A DNA stretch of 47,788 nt from CAYTMY01 sp964618075 (GTDB lineage: Bacteria > Bacillota > Clostridia > Eubacteriales > Anaerofustaceae). This document shows, piece after piece, positions 31,753 through 39,889 of this stretch (its first letter is position 1; each line of letters starts with the position of its first letter). The translations under genes were made by a program, and so were the position numbers. The notes beneath the pieces are model-generated. The model worked only from the letters and a program-made list of their open reading frames with translations, ran no database searches and was not told the DNA's origin. The DNA is taken from NCBI GenBank assembly GCA_964618075.1, contig CAZTZO010000011.1, forward strand, positions 1 to 47,788. The letters run 5' to 3'.

Positions 31753-33024
31753 TTATTTAAGATATTCCAAACCACCCATAAAGCCTCTTAAGACCTCCGG
31801 AATGGTGAGTGAACCGTCTGAATTCTGGTAGTTTTCTACTATTGCGGCAAACGTTCTTCCTGCGGCAAGCGCCGAACCGTTGAGCGTATGTACAAAGTTA
31901 AGCTTCCCATCTTCGTCCTTAAAGCGAATATTTGCCCTTCTTGCCTGATAATCCTCAAAATTAGAGCAGGAGCTTATTTCAACATATCTGTTATAGCTTG
32001 GCATCCAAACCTCAAGATCATATGTTTTTGCGGCAGAGAAGCCTATATCTCCGGTACAAAGCTCCATAACTCTGTATGGAAGCTTGAGCTGTTTAAGGAT
32101 TTCCTCCGCATCGTTAGTAAGCTTTTCAAGCTCCTCGTATGAGTTCTCGGGACGGGAAAGCTTAACAAGCTCAACCTTGTCGAATTGATGATTTCTTATA
32201 AGACCTCTCGTATCTCTTCCAGCGCTGCCTGCCTCTGCTCTGAAGCACGGCGTGTATGCCGTGAAATACTTTGGCAAATCGCTAAAGGATAAAATCTCAT
32301 CTCTGTGTATATTCGTAACGGGAACTTCCGCTGTCGGTATCATGAAAAAATCGTTGTTTTTCACATTAAAAGCGTCTTCCTCAAACTTCGGAAGCTGACC
32401 TGTAGCCGTCATTGATGTGCGGTTTACCATAAGAGGCGGCATTATTTCGGTATATGCGCCGGTTTTTTTGGTGGTATGCACAGAGAGCATGAAGTTGATT
32501 ATAGCACGCTCCATAAGTGCGCCCTTGCCTGTAAACATAGAAAATCTTGTGCCCGATATCTTTACGGCTCTTTCAAAGTCTATCAATCCGAGCTTTGGAG
32601 CTAAATCCCAGTGAGCCTGATATTCAAAGTCGAATTTTCTCGGTTCTCCCACGATCCTTACAACTTTATTGTCGGCGTCGCTTTTACCTATACATATATC
32701 GGGGCAGGGAGTGTTTGGTATGGACAGGAGCATATTTTTTATTGTCTGTTCAAGCTCGTCTATCTCAACATAGGCTTCTTTCACGTCCTCAGAGAGTCTT
32801 TTCATCTCGTCCGAAAGAGCGCTGATATCCTTGCCTTCTTTTTTTAATATGGGTATCTGTTTTGAATCGGCGTTTTGCTTTGCCTTCATCTGTTCAGCCT
32901 GAGTGACAAGGCTTCTTCTCTTTTCATCTGCCTCAATAAGCGGCTTTATTGATATGTCGCCTCTTCGTGAAAGCAATTCCTGTACTGTGTCGGGTTCTTT
33001 TCTTATCCTTTTTATATCGAGCAT
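31753..33024 (-). CDS. serS: Seryl-tRNA synthetase
   Basis: The 423-residue class II synthetase starts MLDIKRIRKEPDTVQELLSRRG and has the long N-terminal coiled coil (about 30-100) that reads the tRNA-Ser variable arm. Motif 2 is FRAEAGSAGRDTRGLIRNHQFDKVEL (read at RNHQFDKVE). Motif 3 ends LNGSALAAGRTFAAIVENYQ. AGGAG precedes the ATG. Its first 13 bases overlap the end of engB, so the two are probably co-translated. Confidence 0.97.
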   Translation of the reverse strand: MLDIKRIRKEPDTVQELLSRRGDISIKPLIEADEKRRSLVTQAEQMKAKQNADSKQIPILKKEGKDISALSDEMKRLSEDVKEAYVEIDELEQTIKNMLLSIPNTPCPDICIGKSDADNKVVRIVGEPRKFDFEYQAHWDLAPKLGLIDFERAVKISGTRFSMFTGKGALMERAIINFMLSVHTTKKTGAYTEIMPPLMVNRTSMTATGQLPKFEEDAFNVKNNDFFMIPTAEVPVTNIHRDEILSFSDLPKYFTAYTPCFRAEAGSAGRDTRGLIRNHQFDKVELVKLSRPENSYEELEKLTNDAEEILKQLKLPYRVMELCTGDIGFSAAKTYDLEVWMPSYNRYVEISSCSNFEDYQARRANIRFKDEDGKLNFVHTLNGSALAAGRTFAAIVENYQNSDGSLTIPEVLRGFMGGLEYLK

Positions 33025-33602
33025 ATCAGTTCTCCTATAAATTCCCTTATGTCATCGGCAGTCTGAGGCTTGAGCGTACTGAATTCGAAAACCAAATCAT
33101 CTTCTTTAAGTCCGAGCATGTCGATAATGGTATCTTTGTTTTTTTTCTTTTCGCTTTTTTTGAGCTTGTCTTCCTTTGTTAAAACGGTTATCGGGTATAT
33201 CCCGTTATTTGTCATATATGATCTGATATTTATATCTTCATTACTGGGCGGATGTCTGAAATCTATAAGCTGAAATACGACGAAGTCCGTTTCCCTTGAA
33301 TTGATATATGACATGATTATTCTTTCAAAGGTGCTTTTAATTTCCTTATTGACCTTGGCATATCCGTACCCCGGCATATCGACGAAGTAAAATTCATCGT
33401 TGACAAGATAAAAATTAGCGCACTGCGTTTTGCCCGGGGTGGAAGAGGTTCTTGCAAGAGCCTTTCTTCGAATAAGCGAATTGATAAAGCTGGACTTGCC
33501 GACGTTAGAGCGACCGATAAGGACAATTTCAAACATTTCATCTGTCGGGCAACCCTTTAAGGACACCGCGCTTGTAGAGAAAACAGCGCTTTTAATATCC
33601 AT
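33012..33602 (-). CDS. engB: Ribosome biogenesis GTPase EngB (YsxC)
   Basis: The 196-residue GTPase assists 50S subunit assembly. Motifs: G1 GRSNVGKSS, G2 around TSSTPGKTQ, G3 DMPGYGYA, G4 TKEDK and G5 FSTLK. The length is standard. It lies one base after the lon stop codon, the conserved lon-engB order of Firmicutes, and overlaps serS by 13 bp. The ribosome site (GGGGA) is weak, which suggests translational coupling to lon. Confidence 0.96.
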   Translation of the reverse strand: MDIKSAVFSTSAVSLKGCPTDEMFEIVLIGRSNVGKSSFINSLIRRKALARTSSTPGKTQCANFYLVNDEFYFVDMPGYGYAKVNKEIKSTFERIIMSYINSRETDFVVFQLIDFRHPPSNEDINIRSYMTNNGIYPITVLTKEDKLKKSEKKKNKDTIIDMLGLKEDDLVFEFSTLKPQTADDIREFIGELICSI

Positions 33603-33603
33603 T

Positions 33604-35952
33604 CTATGAATCCCCGAAGGCGAAGCTGTAAACGTCCTTCATGTTTTCAGCAAAGCTTATTTTAAGCATGTCGCGTATTTTCTCGGGAACATCGTCCAAA
33701 TCGTTTTCATTTTCCTTCGGCAGTATAACTTTCTTGACCTGTGCTCTCGTTGCGGCAAGCAGCTTTTCACGAAGTCCGCCGATTGGCAAAACTCTGCCTG
33801 TCAGAGTTATTTCGCCTGTCATGGCTATATCCTGCGCCACAGGTGTTTTTGTAAGCGATGAGATGAGCGCTGTAGTTATAGTTATACCGGCGCTCGGGCC
33901 GTCCTTTGGTACTGCTCCCTCCGGAACATGCACGTGTATGTCGGATTTCTCCCATATCTCGGAGTTAATGCCGTACTCGCTTCCGTTTGCTCTGAGATAT
34001 CCTATAGCAGCCTTTGCCGATTCCTTCATGACGTCTCCTAAATGTCCTGTCAGCTCAAGCTTTCCGTTACCTTCGCTATAGGCAGCTTCTATTTGCAAAG
34101 TATCTCCGCCGGCAGAAGTCCACGCAAGTCCGCAAACCGTGCCGATAAGCTTTGTAGAAGAAGCGATGTCGTAGGTGTGAACCTTTGCTCCGAGATATGT
34201 TCTGAGCTTTTCCTTTGTCATTTCAAGAGTATCGTTTTCACCGTCCACGACGGTTTTTGCCGCTTTTCTGCAAAGTGAAGCTATCGAGCGCTCAAGCTGC
34301 CGCACTCCGGATTCTCTCGTGTAGCAGTCTATTATCTCATTTAAAATCTCATCGGAGAATTGTATATTCTTCTCACTTACACCGTTAGCCTGAAGCTGTT
34401 TTTTAATCAGGTGACGCTTTGCTATTTCCAGCTTTTCGTCAGGCAGATATCCGTTTAATTCCAAAACCTCCAGCCTGTCTAGAAGCGCTTCGGGTATCGT
34501 GGAAAGGGTGTTTGCTGTCGTGATGAACAATACGTCCGAAAGGTCAAAGGGTATTTCCACATAATTGTCGGTGAAGGTCGAATTCTGCTCCGGATCGAGT
34601 GCCTCCAAAAGCGCGCTTGACGGATCTCCCTTGTAATCCTTGGAAAGCTTATCTATTTCGTCAAGAAGAAACACAGGGTTTTTGCTCTGAACCTGTCTTA
34701 AGCCGTTTATTATTCTTCCAGGCATAGCTCCCACATACGTTTTCCTGTGTCCGCGTATTTCCGCTTCGTCGTGCATACCGCCTAAGGAAAGTCTTGTGAA
34801 TTTTCTGTTTGTTGCGCGCGCAACGCTCTTTGCTACAGAGGTTTTTCCCACTCCCGGGGGGCCTACAAGACAGAGTATTGGGCTTTTGAGTGAATCCGTA
34901 AGCTTAATAACGGCAAGATATTCGAGTATTCTCTCCTTGACCTTCTCCAGACCGTAGTGATCTTCGTTTAGGATTTTCTCGGCTTCTTTTATATTAAATT
35001 CGGGTTTTGTGTTGTCGTGCCACGGTAAATCAAGAACACAGTCGAAGTAGGACTGTATCACGCTTGATTCCTGTGAGCCTATCGGAGTCGTCTCAAAGCG
35101 ATCCATCTCCTTCATAAGACGGACTTTATACTCCTCCTCAATCGGAAGCTCCTCTATCTTTTTGCGATAGTCGTCAAGCATGGCGTCATCGTCTGTACCA
35201 AGCTCCTTGTCTATCATATCCTTCTTTTCTCGAAGGTATCTTGCCTTTTGCTCTTCGGCAAAATTTGTGGCAACCTTTGTTTCTATTTCTATCTCAAGGT
35301 TTGCTGTTCGAAGAGCCATATCGAGATTTTCTATAAGCAGCTTTATTCGCTGGGTCGTATCAAGACATTCGAGTATCGAATAAAACTCTTCGTTGGTAAC
35401 AGGAGAATTAGCAAGTATATAATCGCAGCCGTCGTCCGGCTGTTTAGTTTCCGCCTGCTCGAGCATTTTTTCGTCGCTTCTTCCTGAAAGCGCGATGAGA
35501 GCGGCAAATTTATCCTTGAGTATAGAGTAAAGTGCCTTTTCCTCAAGAGTATATATTCGCTCCGAATTGTCAAGAAGCTCTATTTTGGCAATAAGATAAG
35601 GCTCTCTTGAAATGATGTCCTTGATTATTACTCTGTTTTTGCCCTCGGCGTTCACTCTTGTCGTTTCGCGAGTCAGGCGCATTATATCCGTCACATCACA
35701 AAGAGTCCCTATGCTTCTTATATCAGAGAGCATCGGTTCTTCCTTTTGAATAACCTTGTCAACGAACACCACGAGCCTTGTCGTTCTCGTAGCTCCGGTG
35801 ACGGCATTTAGTATTTTACCTTTGTACATATCCATGGAAGCTGTTATATAAGGGCCCATAATCATTGCGTTCGTGGGAACGAGCGGCAACAGGTATTCGT
35901 TATGTTTGAGAGTTTTTTCCTTCGCTTTGTCAGCGATTAATTCTTTAAGCAT
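33604..35952 (-). CDS. lon: ATP-dependent protease Lon
   Basis: The 782-residue protein has the LAN substrate-binding N-domain (about 1-190), an AAA+ module with Walker A GPPGVGKTS and Walker B FLLDEID, and the serine-lysine protease domain. The catalytic serine is S687 in PKDGPSAGIT, and the lysine partner lies in GLREKLLAA. It degrades misfolded and regulatory proteins in the cytoplasm. I chose the ATG at 35952, preceded by GAGGTGAAT. A longer in-frame version to 36018 overlaps the promoter. No CtsR or HrcA operator is visible, so heat control is not evident. Confidence 0.96.
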   Translation of the reverse strand: MLKELIADKAKEKTLKHNEYLLPLVPTNAMIMGPYITASMDMYKGKILNAVTGATRTTRLVVFVDKVIQKEEPMLSDIRSIGTLCDVTDIMRLTRETTRVNAEGKNRVIIKDIISREPYLIAKIELLDNSERIYTLEEKALYSILKDKFAALIALSGRSDEKMLEQAETKQPDDGCDYILANSPVTNEEFYSILECLDTTQRIKLLIENLDMALRTANLEIEIETKVATNFAEEQKARYLREKKDMIDKELGTDDDAMLDDYRKKIEELPIEEEYKVRLMKEMDRFETTPIGSQESSVIQSYFDCVLDLPWHDNTKPEFNIKEAEKILNEDHYGLEKVKERILEYLAVIKLTDSLKSPILCLVGPPGVGKTSVAKSVARATNRKFTRLSLGGMHDEAEIRGHRKTYVGAMPGRIINGLRQVQSKNPVFLLDEIDKLSKDYKGDPSSALLEALDPEQNSTFTDNYVEIPFDLSDVLFITTANTLSTIPEALLDRLEVLELNGYLPDEKLEIAKRHLIKKQLQANGVSEKNIQFSDEILNEIIDCYTRESGVRQLERSIASLCRKAAKTVVDGENDTLEMTKEKLRTYLGAKVHTYDIASSTKLIGTVCGLAWTSAGGDTLQIEAAYSEGNGKLELTGHLGDVMKESAKAAIGYLRANGSEYGINSEIWEKSDIHVHVPEGAVPKDGPSAGITITTALISSLTKTPVAQDIAMTGEITLTGRVLPIGGLREKLLAATRAQVKKVILPKENENDLDDVPEKIRDMLKISFAENMKDVYSFAFGDS

Positions 35953-35979
35953 ATTCACCTCATTATAAAAGTACATTAC

Positions 35980-36008
35980 ATTATACGTTTTATAAGGAAA
36001 AATAGCAA
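35980..36008 (-). promoter_or_regulatory. Sigma-A promoter of the lon operon
   Basis: On the minus strand TTGCTA (36003-36008), a 17-bp spacer and TATAAT (35980-35985). The leader would be about 21 bases with GAGGTG before the lon ATG. Confidence 0.65.
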
Positions 36009-36152
36009 TATAAAGCACAAAATTTAAGCTTGAGGAGAGCTTGTAAGAGGGTGTAATTAATTATCCTGTAATAATCAGCTCTTTACTTGATTTACGGCAA
36101 AGTTTGTTTTGGAAGCGGTTTTTTAAATAATGCTATGAAACTGTCGAATTTA

Positions 36153-36161
36153 TGGTATAAT
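36153..36161 (+). promoter_or_regulatory. Extended -10 promoter of rny
   Basis: TG (36153-36154), one base and TATAAT (36156-36161). The -35 is poor. The leader would be about 95 bases and ends with AAGGAGG. Confidence 0.55.
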
Positions 36162-36262
36162 ATATAAGAATCATTCGAATGTGTTTCTGTTAATTTGATT
36201 TATATAAGTAATGTAAATATCTTTGATAATTGTTAATTGAAAACCGAATATAAGGAGGAAAT

Positions 36263-37801
36263 ATGACTTTATTAGCTTACGCGTTTATTGCTGTCGCGCT
36301 AATCTTGGGAGTCTTTGCGGGCGTTGCAATAAGTAAAAAAATAAGCAGCGGTAAAATATCAAACGCACAGACTACTGCGGCGCAGATAGTCGATGACGCG
36401 GTTAAAGAAAGCGAAAAAATAAAAAAAGAGCGTATTCTCGAAGCAAAGGACGAGATCTATAATATGAAAAAGGATCTCGACAAGGAGGTGCGCGACAGAA
36501 GAAATGAAGTTCAGGTGCTTGAAAAGAGAGTCATACAAAAGGAAGAAACTCTCGACAGAAAGACGGATCAGATAGAAAGACGAGATGAAAATTCTCAAAA
36601 AAGAGCCAAGGAAATCGAGGCAAAGGAAGAAAAACTTGAAAAACTACACCAGCAGCAGATGCAGGAGCTGGAAAAAATATCACAATTAACATTCGAAGAA
36701 GCCAGACAGTTATTACTGGATGAAACAGAAAAACAGATATCGCGTGAAACGGCTTTGCTTATAAAAAATAAAGAAGCGGAAGCCAAGGACGAAGCAGATA
36801 AAAAGGCCAGAGAGGTCATAACATATGCAATACAAAGATGCGCAGCGGATCATGTAGCCGAAAGCACGGTTTCGGTTGTGAATCTGCCCTCAGATGAAAT
36901 GAAGGGGCGCATCATAGGACGAGAGGGCAGAAATATTCGTGCTCTGGAGACCTTAACGGGTGTGGATTTAATTATCGACGATACGCCTGAGGCAGTCGTG
37001 CTTTCGGGCTTTGACCCTGTAAGAAGGGAAATCGCAAGGATGTCTCTTGAAAAGCTCATTGTGGACGGCAGAATACATCCCGCACGCATAGAGGAGACGG
37101 TAAAAAAAGCAGAAGCCGAAATGGACGCCAAAATGCGTGAATTCGGTGATCAGGCAGCGTTTGAGACAAACGTAAACAAGCTTCACCCGGAGGTAAGCAA
37201 GCTTATCGGCAGGCTCAACTACAGAACCAGCTACGGGCAGAACGTTCTGAAGCATTCTATAGAAGTATCTATATTGGCGGGAATATTGGCAGATGAGCTT
37301 GGTGCGAATGCCAGAATAGCAAGAAGAGCTGGTCTTTTGCATGATATCGGCAAGGCTATAGACCACGAGGTGGAAGGACCTCACGTTCAGATAGGCGTTG
37401 ATATCCTTAAAAAATATAAGGAATCAAACGAAGTCATACACGCCGTCGAGGCGCACCACGGGGACGTTGAAGCGCACAGCATAGAAGCTGTGCTTGTACA
37501 GGCTGCCGACGCTATAAGCGCAGCAAGACCCGGAGCGAGAAGAGAGGCTCTCGAAAGCTACACCAAGCGTCTTGAAAAGCTTGAGGAGATAGTCAACAAG
37601 TTTGACGGAGTGGACAAGTGCTTTGCCATTCAGGCAGGTCGCGAGGTCAGAATAATGGTCAAGCCAGATCAGGTAGACGATCTTCAGATGGTTCATGTCG
37701 CAAGAGATATTGCCAAGCAAATAGAAAACGAACTCGAATATCCCGGACAGATAAAGGTGAATATCATAAGAGAAACGCGTGCAACAGAGTACGCCAAATA
37801 G
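36263..37801 (+). CDS. rny: Ribonuclease Y
   Basis: The 512-residue endoribonuclease starts mRNA turnover in Firmicutes. A membrane anchor (about 2-24) is followed by a long, charged coiled coil (about 30-200). The KH domain contains IIGREGRNIRALETLTGVDLIIDD (read at GREGRNI). The HD domain carries LLHDIGKAIDHE and AHHGDVEAHS. Length and layout match RNase Y closely. A strong AAGGAGG precedes the ATG. It heads the rny-ymdB-spoVS order known from Bacillus. Confidence 0.97.
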   Translation: MTLLAYAFIAVALILGVFAGVAISKKISSGKISNAQTTAAQIVDDAVKESEKIKKERILEAKDEIYNMKKDLDKEVRDRRNEVQVLEKRVIQKEETLDRKTDQIERRDENSQKRAKEIEAKEEKLEKLHQQQMQELEKISQLTFEEARQLLLDETEKQISRETALLIKNKEAEAKDEADKKAREVITYAIQRCAADHVAESTVSVVNLPSDEMKGRIIGREGRNIRALETLTGVDLIIDDTPEAVVLSGFDPVRREIARMSLEKLIVDGRIHPARIEETVKKAEAEMDAKMREFGDQAAFETNVNKLHPEVSKLIGRLNYRTSYGQNVLKHSIEVSILAGILADELGANARIARRAGLLHDIGKAIDHEVEGPHVQIGVDILKKYKESNEVIHAVEAHHGDVEAHSIEAVLVQAADAISAARPGARREALESYTKRLEKLEEIVNKFDGVDKCFAIQAGREVRIMVKPDQVDDLQMVHVARDIAKQIENELEYPGQIKVNIIRETRATEYAK

Positions 37802-37883
37802 TAAATTAAAAGCAAGACGAGGCTTATGTCTCGCCTTGCTTTGGGTATGAAACAAAAATAAGAAAAAGAAAAGAGCTGTGAAA

Positions 37884-38663
37884 ATGAAAATACTTGCACT
37901 CGGAGATATCTTCGGACGCAGCGGCAGAAAGCTTATCATCACAAAGGCTGCGGATATCAAGGAGGAATTAAAAGCGGATTTTTTGATCGTTAACTGTGAA
38001 AATGCTTCCGGAGGCAGCGGGTTGACCGAACAGAACGCCAAGGAATTATTAAAGGTCGGTGCAGTGGACGTTTTTACAAGCGGAAACCATATTTGGGACA
38101 AAAGGGACAATAATAATATTATGCAGTCCTCCGAGCGTCTGATACGTCCGGCAAACTATCCCGAGCCTTGTCCGGGAAAAGGATGGGGTGTTTACCGTAT
38201 CAACTCTTTACGATTAGGAGTTGTCAATTTATCGGGTTGCTCCTTTATGGAGGATCTTGATAATCCTTTTATAGCCTTCGACAAAATATATCAAATTTTG
38301 CATCCGCAGTGCGATATCATATGCGTAGATCTTCATGCTGAAGCAACAAGCGAGAAGATCGCATTCGGATATTATGCGGACAATCGGGCGAATGTTATTT
38401 TCGGTACGCATACTCACGTACAGACGGCGGATGAAAGAATTCTCGAGGGCGGAAGCGGATACATAACTGATTTGGGTATGTGCGGGCCTTACGACGGCGT
38501 GATCGGAGTGGATAAGGATATAATCATAAAGAATTTCCTTACCAAACGGCATGTACGTTTTGAGGTGGCTTCGGGCAGTGTGCAGCTTAACGGAGCGCTT
38601 TTTACACTTGACGAAAACGCAAAGTGCGTCGCTATTGAGAGGATACGCAGAATATACGAATAA
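37884..38663 (+). CDS. ymdB: YmdB-type metallophosphoesterase
   Basis: The 259-residue protein is a calcineurin-like phosphoesterase of the TIGR00282/YmdB family, 2',3'-cyclic nucleotide phosphodiesterases that affect biofilm and late adaptive genes in Bacillus. Metal-binding motifs: LGDIFGRSGR, NCENASGG, GNHIWD and FGTHTHVQTAD. I prefer the ATG at 37884, giving MKILALGD; an in-frame GTG at 37878 is possible. The ribosome site is poor. It lies 82 bp after rny. Confidence 0.93.
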   Translation: MKILALGDIFGRSGRKLIITKAADIKEELKADFLIVNCENASGGSGLTEQNAKELLKVGAVDVFTSGNHIWDKRDNNNIMQSSERLIRPANYPEPCPGKGWGVYRINSLRLGVVNLSGCSFMEDLDNPFIAFDKIYQILHPQCDIICVDLHAEATSEKIAFGYYADNRANVIFGTHTHVQTADERILEGGSGYITDLGMCGPYDGVIGVDKDIIIKNFLTKRHVRFEVASGSVQLNGALFTLDENAKCVAIERIRRIYE

Positions 38664-38697
38664 CACAAAAATATTTACCGTATCGGAGGAAACTGTG

Positions 38698-38958
38698 TTG
38701 GAAGTATTGAAAGTATCATCTTCATCAAATCCCAATTCTGTGGCGGGTGCGCTTGCGGGAGTTATCAGGGACAATGCCTGCGCTGAGGTACAGGCGATAG
38801 GAGCGGGAGCGCTGAATCAGGCAATCAAGGCTATAGCAATAGCAAGGGGATATGTTGCACCGGGAGGCTACGACCTAGTGTGCGTGCCGGCCTTTACCGA
38901 CGTACAGATCAACGGAAACGAAAGAACCGGAATAAAATTAATAGTAAAAACGGGATAA
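38698..38958 (+). CDS. spoVS: Stage V sporulation protein S
   Basis: The 86-residue protein is the small Alba-like SpoVS: EVLKVSS, NSVAGALAGVIRDN, VQAIGAGALNQAIKAIAIARG, YDLVCVPAFTDVQING and TGIKLIVKTG. B. subtilis SpoVS is also 86 residues and controls entry to late sporulation stages. There is no ATG. A GGAGGA site is followed by GTG (38695) and TTG (38698) in the same frame. I chose TTG because it gives the family's usual N-terminus and length. It is followed by a clear terminator. Confidence 0.93.
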   Translation: MEVLKVSSSSNPNSVAGALAGVIRDNACAEVQAIGAGALNQAIKAIAIARGYVAPGGYDLVCVPAFTDVQINGNERTGIKLIVKTG

Positions 38959-38972
38959 ATAAAAGCAAACCT

Positions 38973-39003
38973 AAACAGCATTTTTTAAAAATGCTGTTTT
39001 TTT
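38973..39003 (+). terminator. Terminator after spoVS
   Basis: AAACAGCATTTTT pairs with AAAAATGCTGTTT and is followed by a run of T, 14 bp after the spoVS stop. Confidence 0.85.
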
Positions 39004-39180
39004 ATAGCGTTTTTTGTTTTAAAGATTTTAGGATAAATATTATAAATTGTAAATGAACACAAACATACAGTAAAACGAGTCGTATTATTTTTAGGAAGTT
39101 CAAAAATAACACTATACAAAGATTAAAAACATGGATTGTCATTTTTTAATCTTCGTATTCAAGAATTATTTTTTAAAATA

Positions 39181-39189
39181 TGCTATACT
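39181..39189 (+). promoter_or_regulatory. Extended -10 promoter of the hydrogenase operon
   Basis: TG (39181-39182), one base and TATACT (39184-39189), with no good -35 at 17 bp. The start is expected near 39196. Confidence 0.5.
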
Positions 39190-39263
39190 TAACTATAAGT
39201 AAGCGGAATTATCGCGCATGGCATGAAACATACATTTATATACTAATAACATTCGCGCGTTTT

Positions 39264-39284
39264 ACCGTAAGCCACGGTTTTTTT
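39264..39284 (+). terminator. Possible attenuator in the hydrogenase leader
   Basis: ACCGT-AAGCC-ACGGT makes a 5-bp stem followed directly by seven T, within the leader and 36 bp before hydC. The stem is short for a full terminator. It could be a conditional one, with the long-range CGCGC/GCGCG pairing as the alternative fold. Confidence 0.4.
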
Positions 39285-39320
39285 ACTATTGAAGCTAAAA
39301 AAAATATGCGGAGGTGAAAT

Positions 39321-39872
39321 ATGAGTGAAGGCATCAATTCACGAAGCAAGGAGGAGCAAAAAAAGATAAGCGCCATTGCTCAGGTAGTAGGTGCGTATAA
39401 GGACGGTAACCAGAAGTCAAAATTCGAAGCCATTACCAAAGTAATAGATTCGTATAAGGGCAATGAAAACTGTCTGATAATGGTTTTACACGCATCTCAG
39501 GAAATTTACGGCTATCTGCCTTTGGAGCTTCAGGAATTTATTGCTCAAAAAATGAACATCCCGCTTTCACGGGTATCGGGCGTTGTCAGCTTTTATTCCT
39601 TTTTCTCAACTCACGAGCGTGGAGAGCATACCGTCAGAGTATGTCTTGGAACTGCTTGCTATGTGCGGGGCGGAAAGCAGCTGATAGAGGAAATTGAACA
39701 GAGAATAGGAGCTAAGGTGGGTGAAACCTCACAGGATAAGCAGTTTTCATTTGAAATTGTGCGCTGTATCGGCGCGTGCGGTCTTGCTCCTGCAATAATG
39801 ATAGACAACGACGTTTACAAGCAGGTCACTGCGCGTAAATTAGACGCTATTCTATCCAAATACAGAAATTGA
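39321..39872 (+). CDS. hydC: NuoE/HydC-like [2Fe-2S] subunit of bifurcating hydrogenase
   Basis: The 183-residue subunit has a helical N-terminal part and a thioredoxin-like [2Fe-2S] domain. The cluster motif is CLGTAC (C-x4-C) and, later, CIGAC (C-x3-C) followed by GLAPA. LPLELQEFIAQKMNIPLSRVSGVVSFYSFF (read at GVVSFYSFF) is the standard NuoE/HydC helix. It passes electrons between the flavin subunit and other centres in the cytoplasmic complex. A GGAGGTGAAAT site precedes the ATG. It lies 17 bp before the hydB fusion gene. Confidence 0.93.
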   Translation: MSEGINSRSKEEQKKISAIAQVVGAYKDGNQKSKFEAITKVIDSYKGNENCLIMVLHASQEIYGYLPLELQEFIAQKMNIPLSRVSGVVSFYSFFSTHERGEHTVRVCLGTACYVRGGKQLIEEIEQRIGAKVGETSQDKQFSFEIVRCIGACGLAPAIMIDNDVYKQVTARKLDAILSKYRN

Positions 39873-39889
39873 GAAGGGAGCGATAAGTT

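Larger units (their letters stand above)
35953..36262. other. Divergent intergenic region lon / rny
   Basis: These 310 bp hold the lon promoter on the left and an rny promoter on the right. Between them are a small palindrome AAGCTTGAGGAGAGCTT (36027-36043) and AT-rich sequence. I see no CIRCE element, CtsR heptad, T-box or open reading frame of merit. Confidence 0.5.
39004..39320. other. Intergenic region upstream of the hydrogenase operon
   Basis: This AT-rich stretch holds an 11-bp-stem hairpin (AAGATTAAAAA 39119-39129 with TTTTTAATCTT 39143-39153), an extended -10 promoter, and a leader of about 125 bases. The leader has two further pairings: CGCGC (39213-39217) with GCGCG (39255-39259), and a small U-tailed hairpin. 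I found no Rex-like operator and no plausible small gene. Confidence 0.5.

Noticed and set aside
35953..36262. Heat-shock operator (CIRCE or CtsR box) before lon
   Set aside because: Neither TTAGCACTC-N9-GAGTGCTAA nor a GGTCAAA direct repeat is present.
37424..38110. 228-residue open frame antisense to rny and ymdB
   Set aside because: It lies wholly opposite two strongly conserved genes, is rich in serine, phenylalanine and leucine as expected for a shadow frame, and shows no ribosome site or family motif.
39004..39320. Rex redox-repressor site before the hydrogenase operon
   Set aside because: I found no TTGTTAA-N4-TTAACAA-like palindrome near the promoter.
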